Assembly: GCA_016783965.1 (NCBI GenBank)
Contig: JADHVO010000002.1
Location: forward strand, 186,001-250,000
Reading direction: 5' to 3'
DNA: 64,000 nt
From: Alphaproteobacteria bacterium
Lineage (GTDB): Bacteria > Pseudomonadota > Alphaproteobacteria > Micropepsales > Micropepsaceae
Below, in pieces: positions 9,123 through 18,698 of this stretch. How positions within the stretch are numbered: position 1 is the first letter of the stretch; each line of letters begins with the position of its first letter. Under the pieces are notes generated by a model. The model searched no databases. It was not told the DNA's origin and was given only the letters and a program-made list of their open reading frames with translations. The position numbers were made by a program, and so were the translations under genes.

Positions 9123-9503
9123 TCAGTACATGTTCAGTTCGAGTTTTGCTTCTTCGCTCATCCGCTCCGGGGTCCAGGGCGGATCGAAGGTCATGTTCAC
9201 GGTCACCGCGCCGATGCCTTCCACGCCTTCCAGCGCGTCCTTCACCATCTGAGGCATCTCGCCCGCCACCGGGCAGCCGGGCGCGGTCAGCGTCATGTCC
9301 ACGGTGGTGTCCTTGTTGTCCGCGACATCGACCTTATAGATAAGACCGAGTTCGTAGATGTCCACCGGGATCTCCGGGTCGTAGACGGTCTTGAGCGCGC
9401 TCACGAGCCTGATCGTGAAGTCGCGAAGTTCCTCTTCGCTCAACGCGGTGGCGTTGATCTCGGTTCGGGCCGCGGTTTCGGACGTCTTCGGTTCGGCGTT
9501 CAT
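9123..9503 (-). CDS. sufT: SUF system protein of the MIP18/DUF59 family
   Basis: 126-aa member of the MIP18 (DUF59) family, with DPEIP at residues 42-46 and the conserved Cys77 in TAPGCPVAGEMP. In SUF operons these proteins (SufT) help maturation of Fe-S proteins. The ATG overlaps the sufU stop by 4 nt, so the two are translationally coupled. Assignment rests on family motifs and operon position. Confidence 0.87.
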   Translation of the reverse strand: MNAEPKTSETAARTEINATALSEEELRDFTIRLVSALKTVYDPEIPVDIYELGLIYKVDVADNKDTTVDMTLTAPGCPVAGEMPQMVKDALEGVEGIGAVTVNMTFDPPWTPERMSEEAKLELNMY

Positions 9504-9955
9504 TCGGTCTTGGCGGTTTCACCGCTCTCCAGAGCCGACTTCATCGTATGCCAGGCAAGTGTCGCGCATTTGACACGCATAGGAAACGCGCTAACGCCGG
9601 CCATGACGTCAAGGCGCTCCCGATCGTCGGGGTCGAGGTCGCCGGCATCCTCGCCTTTGACCAGGTGCAGGAACCCGCCCATCAGCTTTTCCGCTTCGGC
9701 GACGGTGCGGCCGACGAGCATGTCGGTCATCAGCGAAGCGGACGCCTGGCTGATCGCGCAGCCCTTGCCTTCGAACGCGATGTCGGCGATGCGGCCGCTG
9801 GCATCCACCTTCAGGTACATGGTCACGCGGTCGCCGCAGAGCGGGTTGTGGCCCTGCGCAGTATTGGTAGCATCGACCAGCTTGCCGAAATGGCGCGGGT
9901 GTTTGGAGTGATCGAGGATCACGTCCTGGTAGAGCTCGCGCAGCGTGTCGTCCAT
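9500..9955 (-). CDS. sufU: SufU-type Fe-S assembly protein
   Basis: 151-aa NifU-like/IscU-fold protein with Cys40, Asp42, Cys66 and Cys130 in the three conserved sites (HNPLCGD, GKGCAIS, VKCATLAW). The ~20-residue insertion before the third Cys marks the SufU subgroup rather than IscU, and the HscA-binding LPPVK loop is absent. In Gram-positives SufU is a zinc-dependent sulfur acceptor for SufS rather than a scaffold; that role is inferred here because sufS lies 2 bp upstream. Confidence 0.88.
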   Translation of the reverse strand: MDDTLRELYQDVILDHSKHPRHFGKLVDATNTAQGHNPLCGDRVTMYLKVDASGRIADIAFEGKGCAISQASASLMTDMLVGRTVAEAEKLMGGFLHLVKGEDAGDLDPDDRERLDVMAGVSAFPMRVKCATLAWHTMKSALESGETAKTE

Positions 9956-9957
9956 CG

Positions 9958-11202
9958 CTACACCAGAATCTTTCGCGCCTTGGCGAGCGCTTCGAGCATG
10001 ACGTCGACTTCGGCGCGAGTGTTGTAGAGGCCGAAGCTGGCGCGGGTCGTGGAGGCGACGCCGAACCGCTCCATCAGCGGCTGAGCGCAGTGATGGCCGG
10101 CCCGCACAGCAACGCCTTCGCGGTCGAGGACGGTCGCAAGGTCGTGGGCGTGCATGCCCTCGGTCTCGAAGGACAGGATCGACGCCTTGCCAGGCGCATC
10201 GCCGATCACGCGCAGCCAGTTGAACTGGCGCACGCCTTCGCGGGCGTAGGTGAGCAGGTCGTGCTCGTGCGCGCGGACGGCGGCGCGGTCGAGGCCGTTC
10301 AGGTAATCGATCGCGGCAGCGAGGCCGACGCTTTCGATGATAGGTGGCGTGCCAGCCTCAAAGCGGGCGGGCGGATCGGCGTAGGTGACGACGTCACGCG
10401 TGACCTCGCGGATCATCTCGCCGCCGCCGTTGAACGGCCGCATACCTTTCAAGTGCTTGCGCTTGCCGTAGAGAGCGCCGATGCCGGTGGGACCGTACAG
10501 CTTGTGCGCGGTCAGCGTGTAGAAATCGACGTCCAGCGCCTGCACATCGACGAGCTCGTGCACCGCGCCCTGCGCACCGTCGGCCAGCACCGGCACACCC
10601 TTGGCGTGAGCGCGGGCGACGATCTCGGCGAGCGGCGTGACCGTGCCGAGGACGTTGGAGATGTGGGTGATGGCGACGAGCTTCGTCTTGGCCGTGATCG
10701 CGGCGTCGACGGCTTCGATGTCGAGGCTGCCGTCCTCGCGGATGTCGACCCATTTGAGCACCGCACCGTTACGCTCGCGCAGGAAGTGCCAGGGGACGAT
10801 GTTGGAGTGGTGCTCCATCACGCTCAGCACGATCTCGTCGCCGGGCTGGATGCGCGGCGCGAGGTAGCTGTAGGCGACGAGGTTGATGGCTTCGGTGCCG
10901 CCCTTGGTGAAGACGATCTCGTCCTCATGCGCGGCGCCCAGGAATTTCTGCACGGTGCGGCGGGAAGCCTCGTAGCGGTCGGTTGCCTTGCCGGAGAGAT
11001 AGTGCACGCCGCGATGGACGTTCGAGTATTCGGTCGCCGAGAAGTCGCGCATCGCGTCGAGCACCTGCCGCGGCTTCTGGGCGCTGGCGCCGTTGTCGAA
11101 ATAGACCAGCGGCTTGCCGTAGATCGACTTGGACAGAATCGGGAAGTCGGCACGGGTGGCGACGGGATCGAACGCGGTGGAGATCTTGCTCTGCGCGGTC
11201 AT
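9958..11202 (-). CDS. sufS: Cysteine desulfurase, group II (SufS)
   Basis: 414-aa PLP enzyme that removes sulfur from L-cysteine for Fe-S cluster assembly. The PLP lysine is Lys234 (TAHKLYGPTG) and the persulfide cysteine is Cys372 in the short group II loop RAGHHCAQP. ATG 11202 is chosen because it overlaps the sufD stop as ATGA; the open frame extends further but only antiparallel to sufD coding. It should work with SufU next door. It is the second desulfurase of this operon, alongside the group I enzyme at 14730-15902. Confidence 0.95.
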   Translation of the reverse strand: MTAQSKISTAFDPVATRADFPILSKSIYGKPLVYFDNGASAQKPRQVLDAMRDFSATEYSNVHRGVHYLSGKATDRYEASRRTVQKFLGAAHEDEIVFTKGGTEAINLVAYSYLAPRIQPGDEIVLSVMEHHSNIVPWHFLRERNGAVLKWVDIREDGSLDIEAVDAAITAKTKLVAITHISNVLGTVTPLAEIVARAHAKGVPVLADGAQGAVHELVDVQALDVDFYTLTAHKLYGPTGIGALYGKRKHLKGMRPFNGGGEMIREVTRDVVTYADPPARFEAGTPPIIESVGLAAAIDYLNGLDRAAVRAHEHDLLTYAREGVRQFNWLRVIGDAPGKASILSFETEGMHAHDLATVLDREGVAVRAGHHCAQPLMERFGVASTTRASFGLYNTRAEVDVMLEALAKARKILV

Positions 11203-12311
11203 GGCTGCATCGCCTTGGGCAGCGCGTCTTCGACGGCCTCCCAGATGGTCGCGCGGATGGTTTCGTCGGCGATCTCGTCGACCGCTTCTTCCAGGAAAGC
11301 GCGGACCAGCATGTTGCGGGCCTCGGCCTCCGGGATGCCGCGAGCGCGTAGGTAGAACAGCGAGTTGGGGTCGAGGTCGCCGACCGCGGCGCCGTGGGCG
11401 CACTTCACGTCGTCGGCGAAGATTTCGAGCTCGGGCTTGAGGTCGGCTTCGGCGCGCGTGCCCATCAAGAGCGCCTTGGCTGTCTGGCGGGAGTCGGACT
11501 TGTCGGCCCCCTGCTCCACCGTGATGCGGCCCTGGTAGACGCCGCGCGACTTGCCGCCGGCGACTTTCTTGAAGAGCTGCGTCGACTGGGTATGGCCGAC
11601 AGCGTGGATGACGTGGGTCGTGACGTCAGCATGAGCGCCATTGCCCAGCACCGAGACGCCGGAGAGATGCGCCTGGGCATTCTCGCCGGCGAGTGCGATC
11701 TGGAATTCGGCGCGGGAGAGCTTGGCGCCGCCGTTGAACAGATGGGCGCGGTAGGTGCCGTCGCGAGCGACGCGGACGGCGTATTCTTCGACCTGCACGG
11801 CATCGGTGCGCGGCGCGTGGCGGATGTGGGTGAGCTGGGCGTTGGCGCCGATCACGATTTCAACGCCGAGATTGGAGAAACCGCTGGCCTTATTGGTCTC
11901 GCAGAGCGTGAGCGAAGCGTCCTCCTCCAGCACGATCAGCGCGCGGGCGCTGCCGGCGGCGGCGAAGTCGACGGCGAGCGAGCCAGGGGCCTTGTCACGC
12001 GAGACGCGCAAGGCAAAGCCGGTGCGTGCGTGGGCGAAGGAGGCCGATGCCATCGCGTTTTGCGGGAGCGTGCCGAAATGCTTCTGGACCCATGCAGGCG
12101 CGTTGGCGTGCGAGAGGTCGAACAGCTCGACGCCCTCTGGCAGCGTCCCGACGGACCATGATGCGGCCGCGTCGTCATTGGCGCCCTCGATCGCAGTCTT
12201 GAGGTCGGAATACTTCCAGTCCTCGATTCGGCGATGCGGCACGCCCAGCGCGGCGAAGCGGTTCGCAGCTTCGGCGCGGCGTTCGTCCAGCCATGTGGCA
12301 GGAGCGTTCAT
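11199..12311 (-). CDS. sufD: Fe-S cluster assembly protein SufD
   Basis: 370-aa SufD, the SufB paralogue that completes the SufBC2D scaffold. The N-terminus has the family 'RIEDWKYSDLK' motif, the middle is the beta-helical core, and the C-terminal region (SDSRQTAKALLMG, then KCAHGAAVGDLD.NSLFYLRARGI) is the conserved SufBD block. It overlaps sufC by 1 nt (TGATG) and sufS by 4 nt. At 370 aa it is somewhat short for the family but complete. Confidence 0.94.
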   Translation of the reverse strand: MNAPATWLDERRAEAANRFAALGVPHRRIEDWKYSDLKTAIEGANDDAAASWSVGTLPEGVELFDLSHANAPAWVQKHFGTLPQNAMASASFAHARTGFALRVSRDKAPGSLAVDFAAAGSARALIVLEEDASLTLCETNKASGFSNLGVEIVIGANAQLTHIRHAPRTDAVQVEEYAVRVARDGTYRAHLFNGGAKLSRAEFQIALAGENAQAHLSGVSVLGNGAHADVTTHVIHAVGHTQSTQLFKKVAGGKSRGVYQGRITVEQGADKSDSRQTAKALLMGTRAEADLKPELEIFADDVKCAHGAAVGDLDPNSLFYLRARGIPEAEARNMLVRAFLEEAVDEIADETIRATIWEAVEDALPKAMQP

Positions 12312-13060
12312 CAGGCGGCCTTGCCGACGATGTGCTCGTAGCCCTTGGCTTCGAGCTCGTGCGCCAGCTCCTTGCCGCCCTCGGCGACGATCTTGCCCTT
12401 GGCCAGAACGTGGATGCGGTCAGGGACGATGTAGTCGAGCAGACGCTGGTAATGGGTAATGACCAGCATGGCGCGCTCGGGCGAGCGCAGCGTGTTGACG
12501 CCTTCGGCGACCAGCTTCAGCGCGTCGATGTCGAGGCCGGAATCGGTCTCGTCGAGGATCGCGAGCCTGGGTTCGAACAGCGCCATCTGGAGGATCTCGA
12601 GCCGCTTCTTCTCGCCGCCGGAGAAGCCGACATTGAGCGCGCGCTTCAGCATCTCTTCGGTCACGCGCAGGTTCGCCGCCTTGCCGCGCACCAGCTTGAG
12701 CACCGACATGGCGTCCAGCTCCTTCTCGCCGCGGGCGCGGCGCTGGGCGTTCAGAGCGGTCTTGAGGAAGGTGAGCGTAGTCACGCCGGGAATCTCGACC
12801 GGGTACTGCATGGCGAGGAACACGCCCTGCGCGGCGCGCTCTTCCGGCGCCAGCGCGGCAAGGTCTTCGCCATTGTAGGTGATCGAGCCGGAGGTGATGT
12901 CGTAGCCGGCGCGGCCGGCGAGCACATAGGACAGCGTCGACTTGCCCGAACCGTTCGGGCCCATGATGGCGTGCACCTGCCCGGGCTCGATCGAGAGCGA
13001 GAGCCCCTTAAGGATTTCCTTGCCGTCGACGGCAACGTGCAGGTCTTTGATCTCAAGCAT
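12311..13060 (-). CDS. sufC: Fe-S cluster assembly ATPase SufC
   Basis: 249-aa ABC-type ATPase that drives the SufBCD scaffold. The Walker A is GPNGSGKS (34-41), the signature is FSGGEKKRLEILQM, and the Walker B reads LAILDETDSGLD, with the SufC-specific ETDSGLD. There are no membrane segments, as expected for a soluble ABC subunit. Its ATG follows directly on the stop of the 72-codon gene (TAGATG), so its translation is tied to that gene. Confidence 0.96.
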   Translation of the reverse strand: MLEIKDLHVAVDGKEILKGLSLSIEPGQVHAIMGPNGSGKSTLSYVLAGRAGYDITSGSITYNGEDLAALAPEERAAQGVFLAMQYPVEIPGVTTLTFLKTALNAQRRARGEKELDAMSVLKLVRGKAANLRVTEEMLKRALNVGFSGGEKKRLEILQMALFEPRLAILDETDSGLDIDALKLVAEGVNTLRSPERAMLVITHYQRLLDYIVPDRIHVLAKGKIVAEGGKELAHELEAKGYEHIVGKAA

Positions 13061-13278
13061 CTAATTTTTCAGTTCCAGCGGTGTGAGTTCTGGATGCGCC
13101 TCGTAGATAGGGGAGAGAACGTCACAGAAAATGTCTCCCATCAGTTGCGCCGCAATTGCGCGAAAGCGTTCGAATTCTTCCTGGTCGCATTCATCCATGA
13201 CGATCCGGATGGTCTCGTCGATTTGCGCGGCAACGGCGCGCATCGCGCTCTCAACTCTAACTGCGGTCGTACGCTCCA

Positions 13279-13279
<1 letters not shown>
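13061..13279 (-). CDS. 72-aa protein encoded between sufB and sufC
   Basis: Small acidic, apparently all-helical protein starting MERTTAVRVESAM and ending in 'HPELTPLELKN'. It has two cysteines (in MDECDQEEF and GDIFCDVL) and no signal or membrane segment. I do not recognise a named family. Its ATG overlaps the sufB stop by one base (TAATG) and its TAG abuts the sufC ATG, so it is translated within the SufBCD unit, which argues that it is real and that its amount matters to the complex. A helper or regulator of SufBC is an inference from position only. Confidence 0.78.
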
Positions 13280-14729
<1,450 letters not shown>

Positions 14730-14730
<1 letters not shown>

Positions 14731-15902
14731 CAGGCGGCTCCCCTGGCAAGGGCCATCTTGCGGCCGAGCAGCGTCTTGAGCGACGCGAGGAACGCGCTCT
14801 GCTCCGCGATGCCGAGATCGGGACCGAAGCTGACGCGCAGCGCGCAGCGCGCGAGGCTTTCCGGCACACCCATGGCGGCCAGCACATGCGACGGTCCCAC
14901 CTTGCCGGATGCACACGCCGCCCCGGAGCTGACGGCAATGCCGTCGAGATCGAGCGCCATCAGCGCGTTCTCCGCCTGAAGCTGCGGGATCGCGAAGCAG
15001 GAGACGTTCTTCTGACGCAACTCGTCCACCCCGAAGATAACGACGTTCGGCGCGATGCGGCGCAACGCGATCTCGAAGTTCTCGCGGATGCCGGCAACCA
15101 GATGGCTTTCGGTGTCGAAGTTCGCCTGCAAGGCGCGCGCGGCCGCAGCGAATCCGGCGATACCGGGCACGTTCTGCGTGCCGCCACGGCGCCGCATCTC
15201 CTGCGCGCCGTTGAACAACGGCGCCAGCGGCGCGGTCTCTTTCGCGATGAGCGCGCCCACACCCTGCGGCCCACCGATCTTGTGCGCGGCAAGCGAAAGG
15301 TAATCGGCGCCCCAAGCCGAGAAGCGGATCGGGCTGTAGCTGCTCGATACCGCATCGACATGCAGCAGCGCATCGGCGCCACCCTCTGTGCGCAGGATCC
15401 TTGCAAGCGCCGCGATATCCTCGATCACGCCTGTCTCGTTGTTGGCGAACAGCAGCGAGACCAGCGCGCGGCCCTTGCCATTCATCAGCAGCGAGCGGAA
15501 GCGCTCCGGCACGATGCGGCCGTTTTCGTCCACCGGCACTTCGGTAAACCTGAGGCCCGGCGTGGTCTCGGCCAGCGACGCGGCGACACCGCGCACGCTG
15601 TCATGCGCCGTGGCACTGACAAACAGGCGAACGATGCGCTCGCCTGCTTCCAGCGCGCCCATCACCGCGCCGCGTAGTGCCAGCGCATTGGCTTCGGTAC
15701 CTCCGCTCGTGAAGATCACTTCACTCGCCCGGGCACCGGCGAAGGCGGCGATCTGCTCGCGCGCCTCTTCGACCAACGCGCGCGCGGCACGGCCGGCGGC
15801 GTGCACCGACGACGGATTGCCAGTGAGGTCGAGTGCCTTCACCACGGCGGCTTTCGCCTCCGGGCGCAACGGCGCTGTCGCGTTGTGATCCAGGTACACC
15901 AT
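14730..15902 (-). CDS. Cysteine desulfurase, group I (IscS/NifS-like)
   Basis: 390-aa class V aminotransferase. It opens [12 protein letters not shown], the classic IscS/NifS start, with the PLP lysine at Lys208 ([10 protein letters not shown]) and the catalytic Cys330 in the long group I loop [10 protein letters not shown]. It should form a persulfide from cysteine. It is the second gene of the operon, 11 bp after iscR and overlapping sufB by 1 nt. Having both a group I and a group II desulfurase in one SUF operon suggests division of labour, for example cluster supply versus tRNA thiolation. Confidence 0.9.
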
Positions 15903-15913
15903 GACGGGCGTGA

Positions 15914-16402
15914 TCAGGCCGCCTCGGCCGCAGCGTCTTGCTCGTTGTGGCTCTCAGACGGCGCGGCACAGGGCTGGGCGCGGCCAAGCACACGCTTCTC
16001 GACCACGTCGGCCAGCGAAACGCCGGAGAGGAACACATGGATCTGGCGGCCAAGCTCTTCCCACAAGTCGTGGGTCACGCACCGGGCGCCCTGGGCGGTG
16101 CAGCCCTTGGACGAACCCGGCTTGCAGCGGGTGGCGGCGATCGGCTCATCGACCGCAACGATGATGTCGGCGATGCGGAGTTCCGCAGACGGGCGGCTGA
16201 GGCGATAGCCGCCGCCGGGACCGCGCACGCTCTTGACCAGCCCCCCGCGGCGAAGCTTGGCGAACAGCTGCTCGAGGTAAGAAAGCGAAATTTCCTGACG
16301 CTGAGCGATGTCAGCCAGTGAAACCGGCTTGTTGGCGGCTTCGTGCTGGGCCAGATCGGCCATCGCCATCACGGCGTAACGTCCTTTGGTGCTGAGGCGC
16401 AT
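15914..16402 (-). CDS. iscR: Rrf2 family Fe-S cluster regulator, IscR-like
   Basis: 162-aa Rrf2 regulator. The winged helix (MRLSTKGRYAVMAMADLA...LEQLFAKLRRGGLVKSVRGPGGGY) precedes a cluster loop with Cys93, Cys101, Cys108 and His111, spaced much like the [2Fe-2S] ligands of E. coli IscR. It should sense Fe-S status and repress this operon when clusters are plentiful. The RBS AAGGAGA lies just upstream. It is the first gene of the Fe-S operon, downstream of a promoter with a matching IscR-type site. The C-terminal tail is Ala/Glu rich. Confidence 0.9.
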   Translation of the reverse strand: MRLSTKGRYAVMAMADLAQHEAANKPVSLADIAQRQEISLSYLEQLFAKLRRGGLVKSVRGPGGGYRLSRPSAELRIADIIVAVDEPIAATRCKPGSSKGCTAQGARCVTHDLWEELGRQIHVFLSGVSLADVVEKRVLGRAQPCAAPSESHNEQDAAAEAA

Positions 16403-16500
16403 AATTTTGTCTCCTTACGGCGAAGCGCGATTTGCCTTGCTTTTGAGGGGCCTGATCGGTGTAAGAAGCGGCCCGCCGCGCTTATGGAATCTCTGAGCCG

Positions 16501-16533
16501 GATATAGTTTTTCCGACTAGGACGGTCAAGTAT
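16501..16533 (-). promoter_or_regulatory. Promoter of the Fe-S operon with an IscR-type binding site
   Basis: Read on the minus strand, the -35 is TTGACC (16529-16524), the spacer 17 bp and the -10 TATATC (16506-16501), which is close to ideal sigma70. From 16533 the sequence ATACTTGACC followed by GTCC and TAGTCGGAAA matches the pattern of type 1 IscR sites (ATA.yTGAC....AGTC.G..), so the site covers the -35 and spacer. The likely start is near 16494, giving a ~90-nt leader before iscR. Confidence 0.75.
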
Positions 16534-16649
16534 TCCCGTGACGCATCTGTTGCATAGCCCAAATTCCTTGAATTCCCTGCTGATTTCCAGGTTATTGCAG
16601 CGCGGGAAATCCGAGAAAATCCCTACAAAATCCGCCCACGGAACCGCTT

Positions 16650-17306
16650 ATGCCTGATATTATCCTGCCCGGTCCTGCCGGCCGCATCGAAGCCCGCTAT
16701 CAGCGGCAAAAGGCCCCCGGGGCGCCCATGGCGCTGGTGTTGCATCCCCACCCGCAGTTCGGCGGGACGATGAACAATCCGCTCGTCTATGACCTGTATC
16801 ACATGTTCCACAAGCTGGGCTGCACTGCGGTGCGGTTCAACTTCAGGGGCGTGGGCCGCAGCCAGGGAACCTTCGACTCCGGTGCCGGCGAACTGTCGGA
16901 CGCGGCCGCGATCCTTGACTGGATGAACACCCTGTATCCGAACCCCTCGAACGTGTGGGTGTGCGGCATCTCATTCGGCGCCTGGATCGGCATGCAGCTT
17001 CTGATGCGCCGGCCGGAGATCACCGGCTTCGTTTCCATCGCGCCGCCGGCGTCGATGTACGACTTCGCGTTCCTGGCGCCCTGCCCGGCGTCTGGCCTCA
17101 TCGTGCATGGCACGAAGGACCAGGTGGTGCCCGAGCCCGACGTGCAGAAACTGGTCGATCGTCTGACCGCGCAAAAGGGCATCAAGATCACCTACGAGAA
17201 GATCGAGGGCGCCAATCACTTCTTCGACAAGCACGAGGGCGATGTCGTGGAGGCCGTCGAGGGCTATGTCCACAACATGATGAGCAAGCCCCGCGAAGGG
17301 CGCTAG
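16650..17306 (+). CDS. Alpha/beta hydrolase, COG2945-like
   Basis: 218-aa serine hydrolase. The HPHPQFGGTM loop (32-41) is the oxyanion-hole hallmark of this subfamily. The nucleophile elbow GISFGAW holds Ser108, the acid is Asp157 in GTKDQVVP and the base His190 in GANHFF. No signal peptide, so cytosolic. It stands alone between the divergent Fe-S operon and a convergent small gene. The substrate is unknown; members are esterase-like. Confidence 0.88.
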   Translation: MPDIILPGPAGRIEARYQRQKAPGAPMALVLHPHPQFGGTMNNPLVYDLYHMFHKLGCTAVRFNFRGVGRSQGTFDSGAGELSDAAAILDWMNTLYPNPSNVWVCGISFGAWIGMQLLMRRPEITGFVSIAPPASMYDFAFLAPCPASGLIVHGTKDQVVPEPDVQKLVDRLTAQKGIKITYEKIEGANHFFDKHEGDVVEAVEGYVHNMMSKPREGR

Positions 17307-17311
17307 GGCTG

Positions 17312-17400
17312 CATCCTTCGAGGGCCGCTGCGCGGCCACCTCAGGATGACGCGCTTATTCGTCACGCTGAGGTGCGAGCGAAGCGAGCCTCGGAAGCGTC
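17312..17400. repeat. REP-like double hairpin between convergent genes
   Basis: Two adjacent imperfect palindromes fill the gap between two convergent genes. The first has outer arms CATCCT (17312-17317) / AGGATG (17343-17348) and inner arms GGCCGC / GCGGCC (17323-17337). The second contains GAGG..GAGCGAAGCGAG..CCTC (17369-17391). The style (CCTTCGAGG...CCTCAGGATGA) is familiar from dispersed intergenic elements of alphaproteobacteria. No second copy was seen in this window. It may act as a bidirectional terminator. Confidence 0.6.
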
Positions 17401-17602
17401 AGCGCAATCCGGCGCTGCGCATCGTGATGTCGATCGTCGCGGCAGCGGTGTGATGGCCGGCGAGCTGTTCGCTGTCCTTCAGCGATTTCAGGTCGCGGAT
17501 CAGGTGATGCTTCGGCGCGCCCAGGTCAATCAGCGTGTTGAGCATCACGCGCATCATGCCGCTGAGCGCGCTTTCGTATTCCGTCATCGGATAGTCCGTC
17601 AT
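17399..17602 (-). CDS. Hypothetical 67-aa protein
   Basis: Small soluble protein starting MTDYPMTEYESALSGMM with the middle 'LIDLGAPKHHLIRDLKSLKDSEQLAGHH'. I do not recognise the family. ATG 17602 is chosen because a strong GAAGGAGG ribosome site (17615-17608) lies 5 nt upstream; the open frame extends 12 codons further without such a site. It has no signal peptide or membrane span. The strong RBS and ordinary codon use support it being a real gene. Confidence 0.68.
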   Translation of the reverse strand: MTDYPMTEYESALSGMMRVMLNTLIDLGAPKHHLIRDLKSLKDSEQLAGHHTAAATIDITMRSAGLR

Positions 17603-17787
17603 GCGAGCCTCCTTCGCGTCACGCCGAGAGGATCGCACATGGCGCTATGCAAAGCGTAAGGCCTCGCCACCGCATTTTAGTCATCGTGTAGGTTACGCCG
17701 CAGACACTCGATGGAACTTGCGCCGTTCGCCTCATTCTTGGCTAGAATTGCCGCAATGGTAGGGATTGGTGTCGGACGGGGCAGGAC

Positions 17788-18639
17788 ATGAACAGATACA
17801 TCGCCGTGATCGCAGCGGCCGGCGCACTTGCGGCCTGCGATTCCGGATCGAGCCCCTCGGGCCCGAACGGCGCTGCCGCAACAGCTGCTGCGATCGCGCC
17901 CGGCTCAGCATCGCCAAACGGCGTTCGCGTGGCCGAGATCGGCCTACCACCGCTGCCCGGCGGCGCCACGATGATCGCCGCGACCAACGCGCCGGCGCCG
18001 AACGGCACACTGGCCACCAGCACCGACTCGAGCTCCGGCGACGGCTCCGCGTCCGCGCCGACCGCGGGCGACGATGGCGCGCCGCTGGAAGGTGGGCAAC
18101 AGAGGGCCGACGGCAACTCGGGCAGTTCGCACGACACCGCGTCCTATGCGCCGTTGCCGACCGGCGCCAATTATGCCGACGAGACCACGAACTTCGGCGT
18201 GGCGCCGCAGACGACGCTGAAGTCGAACGTGGGCACGCAGACACCGACCAGCATCCCCGGCGGACGCACGATCACGACCAAGGATTTGGCCAAGGCGCTG
18301 CGCGACGGCCAGCCGATGATGCTGATCGACGCCTGGGACGACCAGCACGGCGGGACTCACGCGACGCTGCCCGGCGCAACCGAGTTGTCCTATGCCGGTG
18401 CACCCGGCACCTTCGACGATGCGATCCAGAGCCGCTTGGAGAAGGACCTTCAGCGCGTGACCAAGGGCGACAGGACCCAGACGCTGGTGTTCTTCTGCCA
18501 GGGCGCCGTCTGCTGGGAAGCCTACAACGCGGCACTTCGGGCCCTGCACGCCGGCTATGACGACGTCGTCTGGTACCGCGGCGGATTGCCCGCGTGGCAG
18601 CAATCAGGCGGGCAACTGAAGACCCCGAGTCAGGGCTGA
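17788..18639 (+). CDS. Rhodanese-domain lipoprotein with CxxxxCW motif
   Basis: 283-aa predicted lipoprotein: the signal MNRYIAVIAAAGALAAC ends in an LAAC lipobox with Cys17. Residues ~18-155 are Ser/Thr/Gly/Pro-rich linker. The rhodanese-like domain covers ~160-280, with FFCQGAVCWEAYNA (Cys237, Cys242) and WYRGGLPAW near the end. It resembles the 'PQQ-dependent catabolism-associated CXXCW motif' group, although no PQQ genes are nearby. It probably handles sulfur or thiol chemistry in the periplasm. A hairpin terminator follows. Confidence 0.82.
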   Translation: MNRYIAVIAAAGALAACDSGSSPSGPNGAAATAAAIAPGSASPNGVRVAEIGLPPLPGGATMIAATNAPAPNGTLATSTDSSSGDGSASAPTAGDDGAPLEGGQQRADGNSGSSHDTASYAPLPTGANYADETTNFGVAPQTTLKSNVGTQTPTSIPGGRTITTKDLAKALRDGQPMMLIDAWDDQHGGTHATLPGATELSYAGAPGTFDDAIQSRLEKDLQRVTKGDRTQTLVFFCQGAVCWEAYNAALRALHAGYDDVVWYRGGLPAWQQSGGQLKTPSQG

Positions 18640-18666
18640 GGCGGAATTCCGAAACGGCGGCTTGAG

Positions 18667-18690
18667 AAAAGCCGCGCGGCGTGGCTTTTT
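18667..18690 (+). terminator. Terminator between the rhodanese lipoprotein gene and tyrS
   Basis: AAAAGCC (18667-18673) pairs with GGCTTTT (18683-18689) around a 9-base GC-rich loop, and the run of T ends the stem. It makes the in-frame GTG at 18681 an unlikely start for tyrS, supporting the ATG at 18699. Confidence 0.65.
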
Positions 18691-18698
18691 CCAATGCC

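Noticed and set aside
18681-18698. GTG start of tyrS at 18681
   Set aside because: It lies within the terminator hairpin of the preceding gene; ATG 18699 gives the normal length.
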